Below, piece after piece: positions 12,278 through 26,292 of a stretch of DNA of 64,000 bases. The notes under the pieces are model-generated. The model saw nothing but the letters and a program-made list of their open reading frames with translations, did not search any database and was not told the DNA's origin. How positions within the stretch are numbered: the first letter of the stretch is position 1; each line of letters opens with the position of its first letter. The translations under genes were made by a program, and so were the position numbers. The DNA comes from Vanilla planifolia (Eukaryota; Streptophyta; Magnoliopsida; Asparagales; Orchidaceae), in the NCBI GenBank assembly GCA_023846275.1, contig CM043870.1, positions 5,517,527 through 5,581,526 of the forward strand, written 5' to 3'.

Positions 12278-12802
12278 TTTTTTTTTTTTTTTTTTTTTTT
12301 TATTCAAAAGAGGCATAAGCCTTACAAGATACTACAGATAAAGACCCTCACGGGGGGTCAAAAAGAAAATCTTTCAGCAGTAATTTAGCGAGGGGCTTAG
12401 GCAAAGGCATACCCCTCTTCCAAACAAAGTCGTGGCAACGAGCATCACGTGCCACCCAGTCAGCAGGCGCATTCCCCTCCCTATAGATGTGAGTGATACG
12501 GAGGGCATCCAAACTTCTAGCGTGTGCGATGGCCACAGCAAAAGGTCCAACCTCAGTTGGGTTAGCAACAGTCTTCCTAACCTCAAGCAACGCCAACATC
12601 GAATCCGTCTGTATCTCCACAGCACGGTATTGGGCCAAGGAACCTTCCAACAACTTGAGAGCCTCCATCATAGCCTGAACCTCCATGGCCTCACAGGCCT
12701 GCGAGACAACCCCCTTACCCAGCGCCAATAAAGGTATGCCCAATGAGTCCCGCACCACAATCCCAAGACCAGCAGAGACCTCGCCACATGCAGCGTCACA
12801 GT
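12278..12802 (-). mobile_element. Young 5'-truncated LINE tail with RNase H domain
   Basis: This is the 3' end of a plant L1-type LINE. It ends in a poly(A) run (poly-T on +, about 12275-12301). An open frame from the truncation point (12800) to 12348, about 150 codons, encodes most of an RNase H domain. The four acidic residues are present: D in 'CDAACGEV', E in 'EAMEVQAMMEAL', D in 'VEIQTDSMLA', and D in 'GNAPADWVARDA', the last preceded by the usual His ('THIYREGN'). The frame ends '...LLKDFLFDPP' and is followed by a short 3' UTR. Perfect 17-bp target-site duplications (CTCAGAGAGGGTACTTT) flank it at 12261-12277 and 12803-12819. An intact frame, an exact duplication and an intact tail all point to recent insertion by target-primed reverse transcription with early drop-off. 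Confidence 0.9.
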
Positions 12803-12819
12803 CTCAGAGAGGGTACTTT
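12803..12819. repeat. Target-site duplication, right copy (LINE)
   Basis: Exact match of the copy at 12261-12277, lying directly beside the 5'-truncated end of the LINE. Confidence 0.9.
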
Positions 12820-13633
12820 ATGGGAACGACGACCAAATGTTTGCCATTAAGCGTACGTTTGGTCGTGAGCTGGAATATTATAGGAATAATTTCCTGTTTG
12901 GTGTACAGTATTTACACAGTAGGTAGGGTTCCAGAAGTCTTTTATTCAAATTTTATGATTTTGATTATTATTATTATTATTATATCATAATTGTATTTTA
13001 TTCTATTCTTATTGTAAAAGGTTAAATAAAAAAAATGACTTTATACAGTAATTTTATTTAATATTATATTATAATTATAATTTGTCAAATATTATTATGT
13101 CAACAATATATTTTTAACATCATCATCATCATTATATTGGAATATAAATGTTGAAACAAATAAAACATAAATATTGAATCACTAAGAACATGGATAATAT
13201 ATTTAATCATAATTGTTTGGTAGATAATATTATGTATGATAATATAATCATAGTTGAAAATGAGTTTTTAAAAATATTTTAAAAACAAACATTTGAAAAT
13301 ATATTTTATATGATAAAAATAAAAGAAGTTTAAATGATTATTCAATTATTTTTGGAACTCATGAAATTGAAGTAGAATGAGAAATAATTAAGAAAATTAA
13401 TAAATTTGTTTGAATAAATTTTCAAACTTTATGTCATAAAATTGTATCAAATCACAGTAAATCAAACTTAAATGGAACAAAGATTTATGTAAAAAATCTA
13501 AATTAAAAAAAATCATGGGAGAGCATGAGTAAAGAAAATCATTATAATTGAAGTTTATAAAAGAGTTTAGGAGAGGGAACAAAACTGCCTTTAAAATGGC
13601 CCAAATACAGTTCTAAAATCCTAAGCTAACAAC

Positions 13634-13685
<52 letters not shown>
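13634..13685. repeat. Compound (AT)n(GT)n microsatellite
   Basis: About ten AT units pass directly into about sixteen GT units. Length polymorphism is likely. Confidence 0.95.
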
Positions 13686-13687
<2 letters not shown>

Positions 13688-14647
13688 AGAATAACACGTT
13701 AAGATAACGAAATTACAGATATATTCTAATGGATTAAAATAAACAAAATTACAAATATGCTCTAATGAATTCAAGACAACATCAACATATCTCCACATTA
13801 ACTTGAACTCTTTCGTGAAGTAAAATCAATCGAAGCAATGTAAAGCTCAACTCTTCAAAGAGTATCTTCATGAATCACATGATATTAACCAAGTTCAAAC
13901 AAAGTTTAAAGTTGGTTGTTATAAGCATCTTTATCATCATGTTTATTGGTTTCTCTAAAGTGCTGATATTATAAATAACTATATCTTTGGCCTTAATCTT
14001 GTCACGAATAAAATGGTACATAATATCGATATACTTTGTCATCTCATAAAACATATAATCCTTGAACAAGTATACAACACATTGATTATCACAAAATATG
14101 ATACTCCACCAATCTTACACAGCTCTTAAAATAGATCTCATAGCCAGATAGCTTCTTTCATAACATTAATGATTATCATATACTCTATATTTATAGTGTA
14201 TAATGTAATTGTACTTTATAAAATTAATCTCCAACTAACAGTATAACCCTCAAGAGTGAAAACATATCTTATAAGGGACCTTCTTCTATCATAGTTATCT
14301 CGATAGTCTGAGTCAATGTAACCTTTTCAGTCTTCAAAGGTTCCTTCCAAAATATAGATAAGTGTCAATAATATCATATAAATGCCTCAAAATCCACTAA
14401 CAATCTCCTAATACTACTTGCTTATATCAGTCATATACATACTGACAACATTAACGACATGTGTCATATTAGGAAGAGTGAAAACTATTGCATAAATCAA
14501 ACTACTAACTACATTAATTGGCATTTCATCTTTTGCTTATATTATATCATTTTATCATCAATATTTATTAATCACCTATTTTATCTTTTAACATCTATAC
14601 TATAATATATATTAATTATATAACTAATAAAAAATATAACAAATAAA

Positions 14648-14648
<1 letters not shown>

Positions 14649-14702
<54 letters not shown>
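14649..14702. repeat. (TA)27 microsatellite
   Basis: An uninterrupted TA run of 54 bp. Confidence 0.95.
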
Positions 14703-14705
<3 letters not shown>

Positions 14706-17599
14706 TAATAAATAATAACAAACACCTCTAAATATAATATTTTTTATATCAATTTAAGTCTCTAAAATATAATATTTTTTACCTCTTAAATATGAGTAGT
14801 TATCTCACCAAGACTTAGTTGTTTGCTTTAAGTCTCGATTGATACAATACATGAGAGCTTTTTCTCTTGATTTTGCTCTTTTTCTCTTACATAACTCATT
14901 TTCAAATATCTTGTGATAGCTTCACTTGTTCTTTTAGTTTCTTTAGAAATTATGGTTGAGTACTGGATCTCTTTATTTCCTAAAAAATACCCTACAAAGT
15001 CATAACTATCTTCTTATTTATACCTTTTCTCATGATTTTTCATATTCATGGCCTTTTAAATGTAGTTAATAATTATGTCCCTTTATGTGAATTCTTTTTC
15101 ATCTTATAACTTTTCATTCCCAAGGATTGTCATTGATTAAATTAATCATCATATCAATTTTTTGTTATTTATCATTCCTTATTTTAAGTTCAATTCAATT
15201 TTTACTAATCATACAAGTATGATCATGAGATTTATATTATATATTTCTTAATCTTGTCTAAATCTATCTGAAGTTCTTCCTATTATATTATTATGATCTC
15301 ACTATTTTACTAATATTATATCGTTCTTGATACTAGTCATTTATCTTAGCATATTATATATTATCAATCGTTGTATTATGTAACACCCTTCAATTGACTA
15401 TTTTTAAATACTATCGTTACGTCATACTGTAGATATTGCTTGTAGTACTTGTACTCCATTCCATGTATCTCTTATTAAGTCATTAGCAATGTCAGTTCTA
15501 TTTGTTATGCTCTTATGTCTATGTTATTCTGATATGATTATCTTATTATATTATATGATAATTTTAGGATATATTTCTTTATAAGTTTTCATGCTAAACC
15601 AATTTCATTATCTTATTGTATAACTGTACAGAATGATATACTTCTGTCGTATCATGAGTTCAATACTTTTATATATTTGCATTTATATATGGTTGTTTTG
15701 ATAAATTTGTCTTACCCTACTTATTTTATTGGTAGCATTATATTGTAATTGTATGTTTGTGACTTTCATTTTATATGGTATTATATTATTTGTATTAAAC
15801 TTTTGTATGTATATATTAATGTTTTAGTGGAATGGCTTGGTTGTAATATATGATTCTTAGTTCACTTTTATATGTGTTTAAACTTGAATTATTTTCATTA
15901 CCTCTCTTGCTTAATCATACTTTACAATACTCTATGGTTGTAATGTACGATCAACCCATTTCTTATTACATTTATCAAACTACTCTGGCCTATAGTTAAC
16001 CATGCTCTATTATACTTTCATATTATCACAATTATACTTGTGCAACCCAATCACTTTTTATAAGTACATTATTTAGATTGTATTATACAATATCATGATG
16101 TTATACTATATGATTCCTTACAAATCTTGAACATCCTTGAAAAATTATAAAAAATTATAAAAAAAATTAAAATAAATTTAGATTAAAATCATTATTTCAT
16201 AACTCTTCTTTTCTTAAGACTATCAACTATTCTCTAATATTCTTTTTTTAATACCATATGATTTTGAATTTATAAAAATTATTTATCTCATCTATTAAAA
16301 TATTACAAAAGGAATGAGAGAAAAGGAGAGATGAAATATAAGTGTGAAAAGTACCTAATTAAATTGGGTGGTGAGATGAGGGGAATGATACACACGCACA
16401 ATTTGAAATTGATCATTAAAGAGACAAAGTTTCTTTTATTTAAAAAGAGTTGATAAGTGTTAGAATATTAAAATCCTAAAAAACAAAATACTTTTGCCCT
16501 CATATGTCAAGAATTTTTTTTACTTTTTATAGAAAGGACATTTTATTCAATACAAAAGTAGTTAAGATTACGTACTAAAGAGACTATAAGTTAGAATTAA
16601 CTAAATATTATATTAGCACAATGTAAATCACTTAGTGGTTAATTTTGAGATCTGTAATTAATCAATGAATTACAATAACCTAATTAATCTATTGTAATAA
16701 TTTGATGAGGAAGGTTATGCTGACATAATGGCACGATCCTGATCACAACAATTAGTTTGATCATATTTGTTTGACACTTAAATGAGTAACTTTGTCGTAT
16801 AATAAAGATCATTATATGTGAATAGTAAAAACTTTGGTTGATCAGATCTCACTGATGCACTGACAATGTGTGTCATATCTATACGCTACTGTTATAATGT
16901 GAATAATACCCAACTTCTAGTGATTGAACTTACTTGATGCACAATTAGAAAATTATCGTATTCATTTAATGATCCTTCTATCGCATGCCTTGACATACTT
17001 GCCTGTGTCAATGTGAATTGCTGGAGCAACTTTATAATCCTGTCAATATAAAATTCTTCAATCATTTTTCTCCATTATTAATTTGCAATCATCGCCTAAA
17101 GATGAAAAAAATTAAAGACTAAATAATAAAGAGGGGTATTATTTGTATTTGTTTGAAGTGAAATTATAAATTGTCATCCTAATGTGGAGCCACCAAAATG
17201 TGAATAATACCCATTGGCGTAGTCCAATGCATTAAGTCAAATAGGTCATAACAACTAAATGAACCATCTAACAAATTTAGAATCGTACCAATTTGATACA
17301 TTGAAATGCAGTGTAGTAGCTCTAAAATCAAGCTAGTCATGTGCACAGTAATCGTGCTTAGCTGATGTAAATCTAATGACATTGTTGAAGTACCAATTTG
17401 TCAAAATGTGAACAACGATGCCACTTGTTAAGTGTACTTGTTTATAGCCAAATGTGAAGGCACAGTTGTAGTATGTTGACATGCATATATGAACAATAAT
17501 GAACATTAAGCATCATTATTGAAACATAAGATAAGAAATTCCATATTGTATTATAACTAAATATATAACTGAAGTGGATGACATCGAATGATCTGATTT

Positions 17600-20500
17600 G
17601 TCATACTATGTGATATTTAAGCATAGATAACATACCAAGTTTTTTAAGGGAGGTTAATTCTTCACAACATGTACGTTACAATAGACGTACAAATATGATG
17701 CTTGAAATTGTACTAACTTGAATTTTCACAGAAAACACAAGCACAAATGAGTGAATCCAACAAAAATGATTGTTGTAAAACCTGTTTTTTTGTGCTACTT
17801 TACAATGTTGATGTTGTGTTTATTGTTAAGACTCAATGAATCCCAAAATAAGTCTCTAAAGCTACTATAGGTAATACAATAAGTCTCAATTCTATAGAAG
17901 AGGATAAGTTCCACGCTATGGTTAGAGTTTCTACTAGTAAATTGCTTCTACTTTTTGTTGTTATTTTATAATATCCTGAAAAGAGAATAATTATGAGAAT
18001 CCAAATATTTAATTTTACTATTTTCTTAGGTGTTGGGTTGGACAAATTTATTTTGTATTGTCTTATATAATAACAAAATTATATTTGTGTTTGTGAGAAT
18101 TTTATATACTCTAACATAAGAGATTTATAATATATCCATTCTAATAAACCCCTTACCATATCTTGGGACTTGCTAATAGTTGAAAAAATTATCTTCTATT
18201 GTCTAGCATTTAGCAATTGCATTAGCTTCCTTTAATACTAAAATTGTGCATTCATGTTCATTAATAATTGATTCATATACTTCATTTATTGTTTACCAAT
18301 TCAAGGAGTATCTAATTGTCCAACGATCAATTAAAATACTAAATTATAGTTAATCCCTATAATGATACCTTTTTAGTTCAAAACCATATTATGAAATAAT
18401 TAAAGACCTTACAATAGAGCTATAGTATTGACCTATAGATATGATGAAGTTCAAATAAGATTTGTAAAAGCTATGATGATTTTATATGTTGATCCTTTAT
18501 TATGCTATCATAGCTAGCAACACCAAATTGACCATAGAATTTGTTACCTAAGTTCAGCTCAAGGCCATTATTGATAGGAGGGCTCTATCTTACAATTTGT
18601 GTCTTATGCTACCATACCATTTGGAATAGAGGTAGCAAACCATATTAAGTCTATAAATTATCCATTAGATATATTTAAGCTAAAAAGAAACACTTGAAGA
18701 TGTTATAACAAAAACTATTAACTTTTCAAATTATAGTAACAAAAACTTCAATTTCATAAAAGATTTTTAGGTTTATGAGCTTTTGAAACCTCCTAGATCA
18801 AGGGATCAAAAGAGTGACCTCTATAAATGTTATTCACAACTAATTGCTTCCACCAATTCTAAATTAGATCTATAATATTTTTGTTTTTTTCATTTTAATT
18901 CTAAGAATTATAACAAAATGAGTCCAAAGATGTACTTTACAACACTTACAAAATGCATGATTAATAAAATCTTCTTGAGGATAAATGAGCTTCTAAAAGC
19001 AAGTTGTTTATCAAGCTTTTGAAGGTGTTGCAAAAATAGAAATAGCTTGTTTAAGATTTTTCTTGTGATTGTTGTGATCTTCAAAGGTATTTTGGAAGAC
19101 AAAATATATTTCTTAAATTTAAAGACCAGTCACTTTGCTTTAACTATATTCCATGTTAATTGAAGAAAAATATTTCCATTACCATTACAACAGTGTCACT
19201 TAAGTGGTCGAATAAATTTCCAGGTACAAGAAGGTCCCATTTTCCTATTTTGATTAATATACTTAGCTCTCATAAATAATCGATAGTAATTTTAGGTAAA
19301 TAAACCCATATTGATTTTAAGGACAATAATTTTCAATAAAATTTGATACTAAAAACATTACTTATCTCCTTCAACTTTTTTAGACACAACCCATTCTCCT
19401 TTAATGGAAGGCTATCCTTTGCTAATTTGTACAATGATGTCATATAAGAAGTATGTCCCCATTAGAATCTATTCATTAAGAATTCAATGTAGTTAAGAAT
19501 TAAATTTAGTGGACTAGATAATATTATTGTGAAGATCGATATGGAGGCTAGCACATGTTTAATAAAGAGTAGTCTTCCTCCAATGGATAACAATCTATAT
19601 TTCTAAACTAAAGTACTATTGTTTATTTTATCAACTAATGGTTGGTAGATCATAGCTTTTTTCCTACCTTTTGTTAAGGTAAAATCCAAGTAATTGAAAG
19701 AACTTTTCCTATGCTAAATCTCATAAGATTTCTTAGTTATTGGCTTTTCCTGCATGTTCCATTTTTCCCTCTTATAAAGAAGCTCTTTTATGAATTAATA
19801 TTTAGTTCAAAGCCATCTTGCAATTCATTTAAGAATTTCATCACATTTACTTTAGATTTTTTATCTATGCACATGAAGATGATAAAATCATCTGTATATA
19901 TTAAATAAGTTACCTTTAGACAAACTCTATGATTCATGGAGTAAAGTGCTTTGCCATGCTAAAAAATATTATTGAGTCATTTACTTAGAACTTTAGTTGC
20001 TAATACAAACAACAATGGGAAAAGAGGGTTTCCTACTTAATATCTCTAAAAGTTTGAAAATATCCATTGTATTTTCTACTAATATTGATGGAAAATCTAT
20101 TACTTTTTATTATATTCATGACTATTTTAATAAACTAAGAAAGAAAACCAATTTGTTAAAAGACTTGTCATAAGAAGTCCCAAGAAAGTGTATCAAATAC
20201 ATTCTAAATGGCCAACATTAATATGCAAATTGATACCTCTAACCTTCTATTAATGGAATCCATCATTTCCTATATTAGCAAAATATTATTTGCAATGTTT
20301 CTTCCTTTGACAAATTCCCCTTGAACTTCTGATATCAAACTTAGAAGAATTGATGATAACCTATTAGTAATTAGTTTAGTGAATTATTTTTGCAAAATTG
20401 GATAAATAAGTTGACTTATAATTAACTATTGATTGAGGGCTCAATTGTTTTAGAATAATATTGGCACTAGCTGTTGCATTTGGATTTAGTAGACCATTCA

Positions 20501-23250
20501 TGAAGTCAATAGTAACCTTTAAAGTATCATTAATAATAATATGCCAAAACTTGGGTAGAAAAACCCCCATTAAATCCATCAAAGCCCGATGCACTTTGGT
20601 GATCCTTATCACAAACAATTTGTTTTAGCTCCTCAATATAAACACCTCTCAGAAAAGATTCATTCACATCTTCTGACACCTCTATTAGAATAAAATTCAA
20701 TACGTTATGCTTGTTACCTAAAGGCAAAGCAACCAATAGATCTTGAAAATGTTTAATAACAATTTCTGTCATACAATCTTATTTAGTTATCAAATGATTA
20801 TGAGCTTACTTTTTTTTTCCTTAATTACAGCATGAAAGAACTTAGCATTTTTATCATCTTCTTTGAGACAGTAAACTTTTGCTTTTTTACTCCAAAATGT
20901 CTTATCATTTCTAGCAAGATTAAGTAGTGAATTGTGAGCTATAATAAGTTGTTTCCTCATCTCCTCATTTTGATTAACTTAAAATAATTTTTCTTTCTCC
21001 TTAATAGCCTCCTCCACCTCCCTTAAGGCCATAAAGATATTACCTAAAATAGTTCTTGTTCCATTTTTTTGCATAAATTCAAATGTTTATGGTTAAAAGC
21101 TAAGGAATTCATTCCATTTTCATAGTCAGACAAATTACAATATCTTTCGAACATTTGCATGGAGGAAAAATGGTTTATTCATGTGTTTTGAAACTTGAAT
21201 GATTTCTTAATTAGGTTAGAAAATATAAGAAAGCAAAGTAAAAGAGGTGAATGATAAGATATAACCATGCCCAAATACTAAACTTTTTTATTAGAAATAA
21301 TATTAAACCAATCTAGATTCACTAGAACTCTGCCTTCCAAGCCTAGCGACCTCTCCTAACATCCAACCAAGTGAAGTGACTACCCACAAAAGGAAGATTC
21401 TTGAGACCACAAAGCTTAATGCAATCAATGAATTCTTTAATAACTCCTAAATGATTCCTAGATCAAACATTCCATTCTTCAAGAGAAGAAATGATGTTGA
21501 ATCCCCACCTATTAACTAGGGAAGCAGATATAAAAGCTTTTGGAATAAATGAAGGTACATACCATTTAGGATAATAATTGTTATTCTTACAAATAAATTG
21601 ACCATCACCTACCAATATTTGATATGTCGTGCATTTATTTAAAAAACCTATATTTTATTATTATTGTTACTAATACAATAATAAAATTTCTTTTGAGACT
21701 TTTCATTTGACAATTATTAGTCATTGGTTCAAGCAAGATAATTCTAAATTTATTGAACCTAACAATAAATTTAAGTATGTTAACAATGTCATTTGCAACT
21801 GCCCCTCTTATGTTCCAAATCAATAAACTAGTCATAATAAGATGATTTGATTATTTTTTGAACTCTTATCATTATTCCTTAGACTTGATTGCTATGGAAT
21901 CACTTTTATGTTCTTCTTTCTACCATTTTCGTAGGTAACCAATGTTAAGTCAAAAAAATCTTAAAGGTCCTTCAATAATATTCAAGATTTGAAGGCCCTT
22001 TCTTTCAAATCCTCATTAAATTGTTTAAGAGATTAAAGAAAACTATGATTTGTAACAATGTGAGAGTGATTTATGTTAGATGCTTTTGAGTTTGATAAAC
22101 CCCCATCATTATTAGATTTTTCATTAATCTTGTTTAGAATCCTGTAATCATTAGAAATTTGATGTAACAATTTGTAAGATTCAAGAGAATAGGTCAAAGC
22201 TCTTGAACAAAGGTTTAATAGTTTGCTAGCTTCTAAGTTAACTTCCTTTATTTTTAATGGAGGTTCTAATTACCCTTGAACCTTTGTACATGTCTTTCTC
22301 TATCTTATATTTTTAGCCTTCAATTATGTCATTTTCATAGCATCTTTGTTTTCTTGCATTGATACCAAGAATGTCTCAATTTAAAATAGCCAAAATAATA
22401 ACTTAGAAGATAATAATAAGAAAAATTTTTCCACAAACACTCATTGCTTTCCAATCTTTTTGAGATACTTACTCTAATTGGAAGTTCTTTTGCGAGTTAC
22501 TTCAATGCAAACTCTTACAACATGAGGTTGGTTAGATTCATAATAGTAGCAACAATTTTTAGAGGAGAGTCAATGGCTGATACATTGAAAAAAACATCAC
22601 TTATTAAAAAGATGGATCCATAAGTTCTCTAAAGAAATCTAGATTAGAGTCAATGATGGTTTTGTGTTTTTTTGAAAGTCAGTGTCCATTTCAAAATCTT
22701 CATAAAAAGGCCAACAATTGTCCAAACACGTTGCATCTAGCATCTAATGTAATCATCTTTCATGAAAACATGGATTAAAATGTGTCTAATGCCTAAATGA
22801 CCCACTAAAAAAGTCCTAGAAAAACCAATTTTCTTAAATTCATCTCTTAAAGTTTCCTAGTTTGAGCAACCATGAGAAAACTTTCCAATAAGCATGAACT
22901 TGAATAAGGCAACCATTTTCTAAGTCTCATCCTTATTGAAGACAACCTCTGGCTCCTTTGAAAGATGAAATGGGCTTGACTTTAATGTGTGAAGGTGAAG
23001 GTGAGATCTTTGCCCCCATCATCTCTACAAAAGAAAGATTCATCAAGGTTGTGTCCACCCTAATTTGCCATAGTCAAGAAGCATCAATACTGTAAAATTA
23101 AGAACAAGAAACTAGAACTAAAGAGGCACTTACAATTAAGGTTTTGATGTCAATTTAACTATCCCACCAAACCGTTGTCTCACCTTCTCTTCATCATCGT
23201 CCAGTTGTCTCTTCACTGTTGTCTTATCCAACAAACTATGAGTGGTTACA
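17600..23250 (-). mobile_element. Decayed near full-length LINE (ORF1 + ORF2 with RNase H)
   Basis: An L1-type plant LINE on the minus strand. ORF1 lies about 23.1-22.0 kb: near 22860-22740 it reads 'DEFKKIGFSRTFLVGHLG' then 'IRHILIHVFMKDDYIRC', the signature of plant DUF4283 LINE/gag-like proteins. ORF2 starts near 21835 with 'SLLIWNIRGA', the usual opening of the endonuclease. RT fragments lie at 20772-20376 ('SASGFDGFNGGF', 'NPNATASANIILKQLSPQS'), and the catalytic box YTDD is at 19898-19887. A zf-RVT-like segment ('SSKIPLKITTITRKILNK') is at 19102-18908, and an RNase H start ('SNPTPKKIVKLNI') at 18045-17833. Frames are broken many times by stops and shifts, so ORF2 is a pseudogene. The 3' tail and target-site duplications could not be fixed, so both ends are approximate. 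It is old relative to the 12.3-kb LINE tail. Confidence 0.75.
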
Positions 23251-23446
23251 ATGATTACAATAGTTGAATATTCTAGAAATTTATAGCTATTTTTTGAGAA
23301 ATCAATTAACAAACAATTTTGAAAAATCCTTTAAAAGAGGTTATTAATAATCATTTGGTTAGGAAGTGGCCTTAAATCTATTTAGAAAAACAAATCCACT
23401 CTCAAAGAAGTTTGTTGGAGGGTGGGCAATGCTTGATTTAATAATA

Positions 23447-23451
23447 CCATG
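23447..23451. repeat. Target-site duplication CCATG, left (solo LTR)
   Basis: Five bases directly before the TGTAAC start of the solo LTR, matching 26288-26292. Confidence 0.8.
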
Positions 23452-26287
23452 TGTAACATTTGGACATATTTTGATTAAAACCTTTAATAAGTTGAGATTA
23501 TATATTTGAGCATGTAATTAGTAATGTATGAGACCTTAAAGTTTCGATGTTAAATAAATGATTAGATTATAATAAAATAATATTATTTTGTGCTTTATCT
23601 TGAAAAGATTACAATTATGTAAAATTGCTCAAAATGCTAAATTAAACATATCATTTGGTAGAAATTATTAAAAAAATTATTTATTATTAGTTTGTAATTA
23701 TTGAAGCTCAATTGAAATTATAAGGAACTATGAAAGTTTAAAAAATAAGAGGAGGAGAAACCTATTTCCAATTACTAGGAAAGTTTCAACATAGAGAGCA
23801 AGAGCTCAAGGAGAAAAGAAATAAAAAGAGAATAAGTGGAAGAGGCATGTAGTAAGACGAGAATCTTGCAGCTTGTAATAGTGATTTTCCTTACAAAAGG
23901 AAAGAGTTGGATGAGAAAACTAATCAAAATCTATTGTAGAAATTAAGAGAATGAGCAAGGTAATGCAAATAGTTATATTAAGTTATTTTTGTTATACTCC
24001 TCTTATAGCACATACAATTCAAGGCTATTTTAAGGACAAATCTAAAATTATAAGAGGATTTGAATGTATTATAAGAGTTTAAAAGGAGGTTAAAAGCATG
24101 TATTTTTCTTTCTTTAGGCCTAACTATAAGATTGGTAAGAAAATGGTAGAATTTGAATGTAAAATTTAGTTTCTCAAAACTAATGTATTGTATATCGACA
24201 TGTGGCATAATAAATTAATTCAGGAAGGGTAAAAATTATTTTCTTAAGAAAGGCAAATTGTATGTAAAATTTTGACATATAGTATGTTTAGTTCAAAGAG
24301 TAAAATATGACATAAGAAACATATGATACACTAATAAGAAAATTATGTGCAAGACCTTAGCATGTCATATGCAAGCAATAATTACCAATACATCAAGGTT
24401 ATCCTAATTGACTGTTAATCAATGTCGACAATTTGTGGTGAAGCCACTTGTTGTCGACGTACAATTTGTCACCAAAATGTATCATATGCCAAGAAGTGTG
24501 AATTTGCCTTTAAGCTAGAAGGCAAATTTCAAGTGCTAATATATAGTATGTTGATAGAGACAGACATATTATAACAAGATAGAATTTTAAGGATGTTTGG
24601 TTGTTGATTAGAATGAAATATAAAGAATATGAAAATTAGTTGATTATTGATAAATGTATATCTAGTTTATGACGTACATATCCAAAGAGAATGAAATAAT
24701 GGATTGAAGGCCATCTTCAACATTTCAAGTAAATAAATCTTATGTTGGTAATATAAGCAACAAAAAAGTTATTATTTTTAAAAAATGCATTGTTATAAGC
24801 ATATGATACATCATTATTCATTCATTTTATATGTTATGAGACATGTTGTGAAATTTAAATAATATTATTTTGAAGGAATACATATATGTATATATTTATT
24901 TAATATATGAATCCTTCATTATATAAGATAAAATATATTATCTATAATATATAGGTATTATAACAATTTGGCCAAACTATCCACATGACCTATTTACCCA
25001 ATATAAGCCACATAAAGGCCATGTGTGTGTGTGTGTATATGATAGATACATACATGCATAAAATAAGGATAAAAAAGGAAAAGACAAATGGAAGAAATGG
25101 TAAATAGTAGAATAAATATTGAAGACAAATTAATCTTACTTGTATCTCATAGTGATATTGATGTTAGGTGATAGAAAAATAAGAAACAAAATAAAAAAAA
25201 TGAGGATAATAGATTTTCTCTAGTACATTATCTCATAATTGATGACAAAAAAAGAGTACGACCTTAGCATAAGATATAGGATATGATGAAGCTTTGGTTA
25301 TATAACAAATCTTGAGTTATCATCATAAACCTCTCTTTTATATTGTTAGCTCTTTTTATAGGGGCTTGATCTATGAAGATGATAGGATTGAGTTATTCAA
25401 AAATCACTAAAACTTTGACAAAGAATTTGTTGTATTAAGTTTTACCATTGTTACACTTTATGTGGGACCTTGATGAGTGAATATGATATGACATGATTAC
25501 TAACTAATTATAATATGCTTATGGGTAGAGATCTTATGATAATATAATGTTAAATGAAAATGAAATTAAATGAGACTCATGAAACAAAGATAATAGTACT
25601 TGAGAGAAGATATGACCTAAATGATAGTAAATTATATGGGAAAATAAGGACAAAAAAGGATAAGATATATAGATAGAAATGTCTTCCCCATGTTATATCA
25701 AGCTATAAATGAGTATAACAATATAGGTGTGTGTGTGAAAACTATTAACACCATGCTCTATTTATTATGACATAGTATTAGTGACTTGTTCTTATTTGTA
25801 TGTTGACTACTATCTATTTTGAATATAATATTATATCACTATTGTCATTATATTATTTTGTTCAATTCTTTTAGTATTTTCTTATCAATATTCAAATGTT
25901 GTAGTTATTACAAAGATTTATCTACTTTTGCTTCATTATAGGGCATGTCATTGGTGCATTGAGAGGACTAGATTAGGGTGATAATAAGAATGATTAGTAC
26001 ACAACTAGTAGCTTTGAGTGTTTCATAATTGTATAGTTTTAGATGTGTATTATGTTTTGTGAACTTGTTATGCAAATTCAATTTTAAAATCTATTAATAT
26101 CACTAGTTTTATATGTTGGTCAATAAATGAAAATGCCTTTCTAAAATTCAAAAAAATGATAGTTAATATGGTTTTGTCATTGCTCACTTGAACGATTATA
26201 ATGTTCTCAATTTTAGTATTATGCTATAATCTAACCTAATAATAATGATTTTAGAAGGTAATAAGGTATGAAATATGAGGCATGTCA
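23452..26287 (+). mobile_element. Solo LTR (2,836 bp), probably Ty3/gypsy Del/Tekay type
   Basis: It begins TGTAACATTTGG and ends GAGGCATGTCA, i.e. canonical TG...CA, and is flanked by exact 5-bp duplications CCATG. No gag, pol, primer-binding site or second LTR lies between, so this is a solo LTR left by LTR-LTR recombination. The TGTAAC start and ATGTCA end, together with the length, suit chromovirus Del/Tekay LTRs, but the lineage is an inference. Its 3' part (25.9-26.29 kb) resembles the sequence at 50.49-50.80 kb. It sits about 200 bp beyond the ORF1 end of the decayed LINE. A short GT microsatellite lies near 25023. Confidence 0.75.
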
Positions 26288-26292
26288 CCATG
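26288..26292. repeat. Target-site duplication CCATG, right (solo LTR)
   Basis: Exact match of 23447-23451, directly after the terminal CA. Confidence 0.8.

Larger units (their letters stand above)
12820..17599. other. Repeat-rich AT DNA with microsatellites
   Basis: No gene is supported. The stretch holds an (ATT)n run near 12963, two long microsatellites (listed separately) and long runs of AT-rich degraded sequence. TGTAACACCC at 15379 looks like an LTR edge, but no convincing partner edge was found. Near 16914 and 17198 the phrase AATGTGAATAATACCCA recurs, hinting at a decayed duplication. Confidence 0.4.

Noticed and set aside
15379-16020. LTR starting TGTAACACCC with a TATTA duplication near 16021
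   Set aside because: The match is short and AT-only, expected by chance at this base composition. The end does not look like an LTR end.
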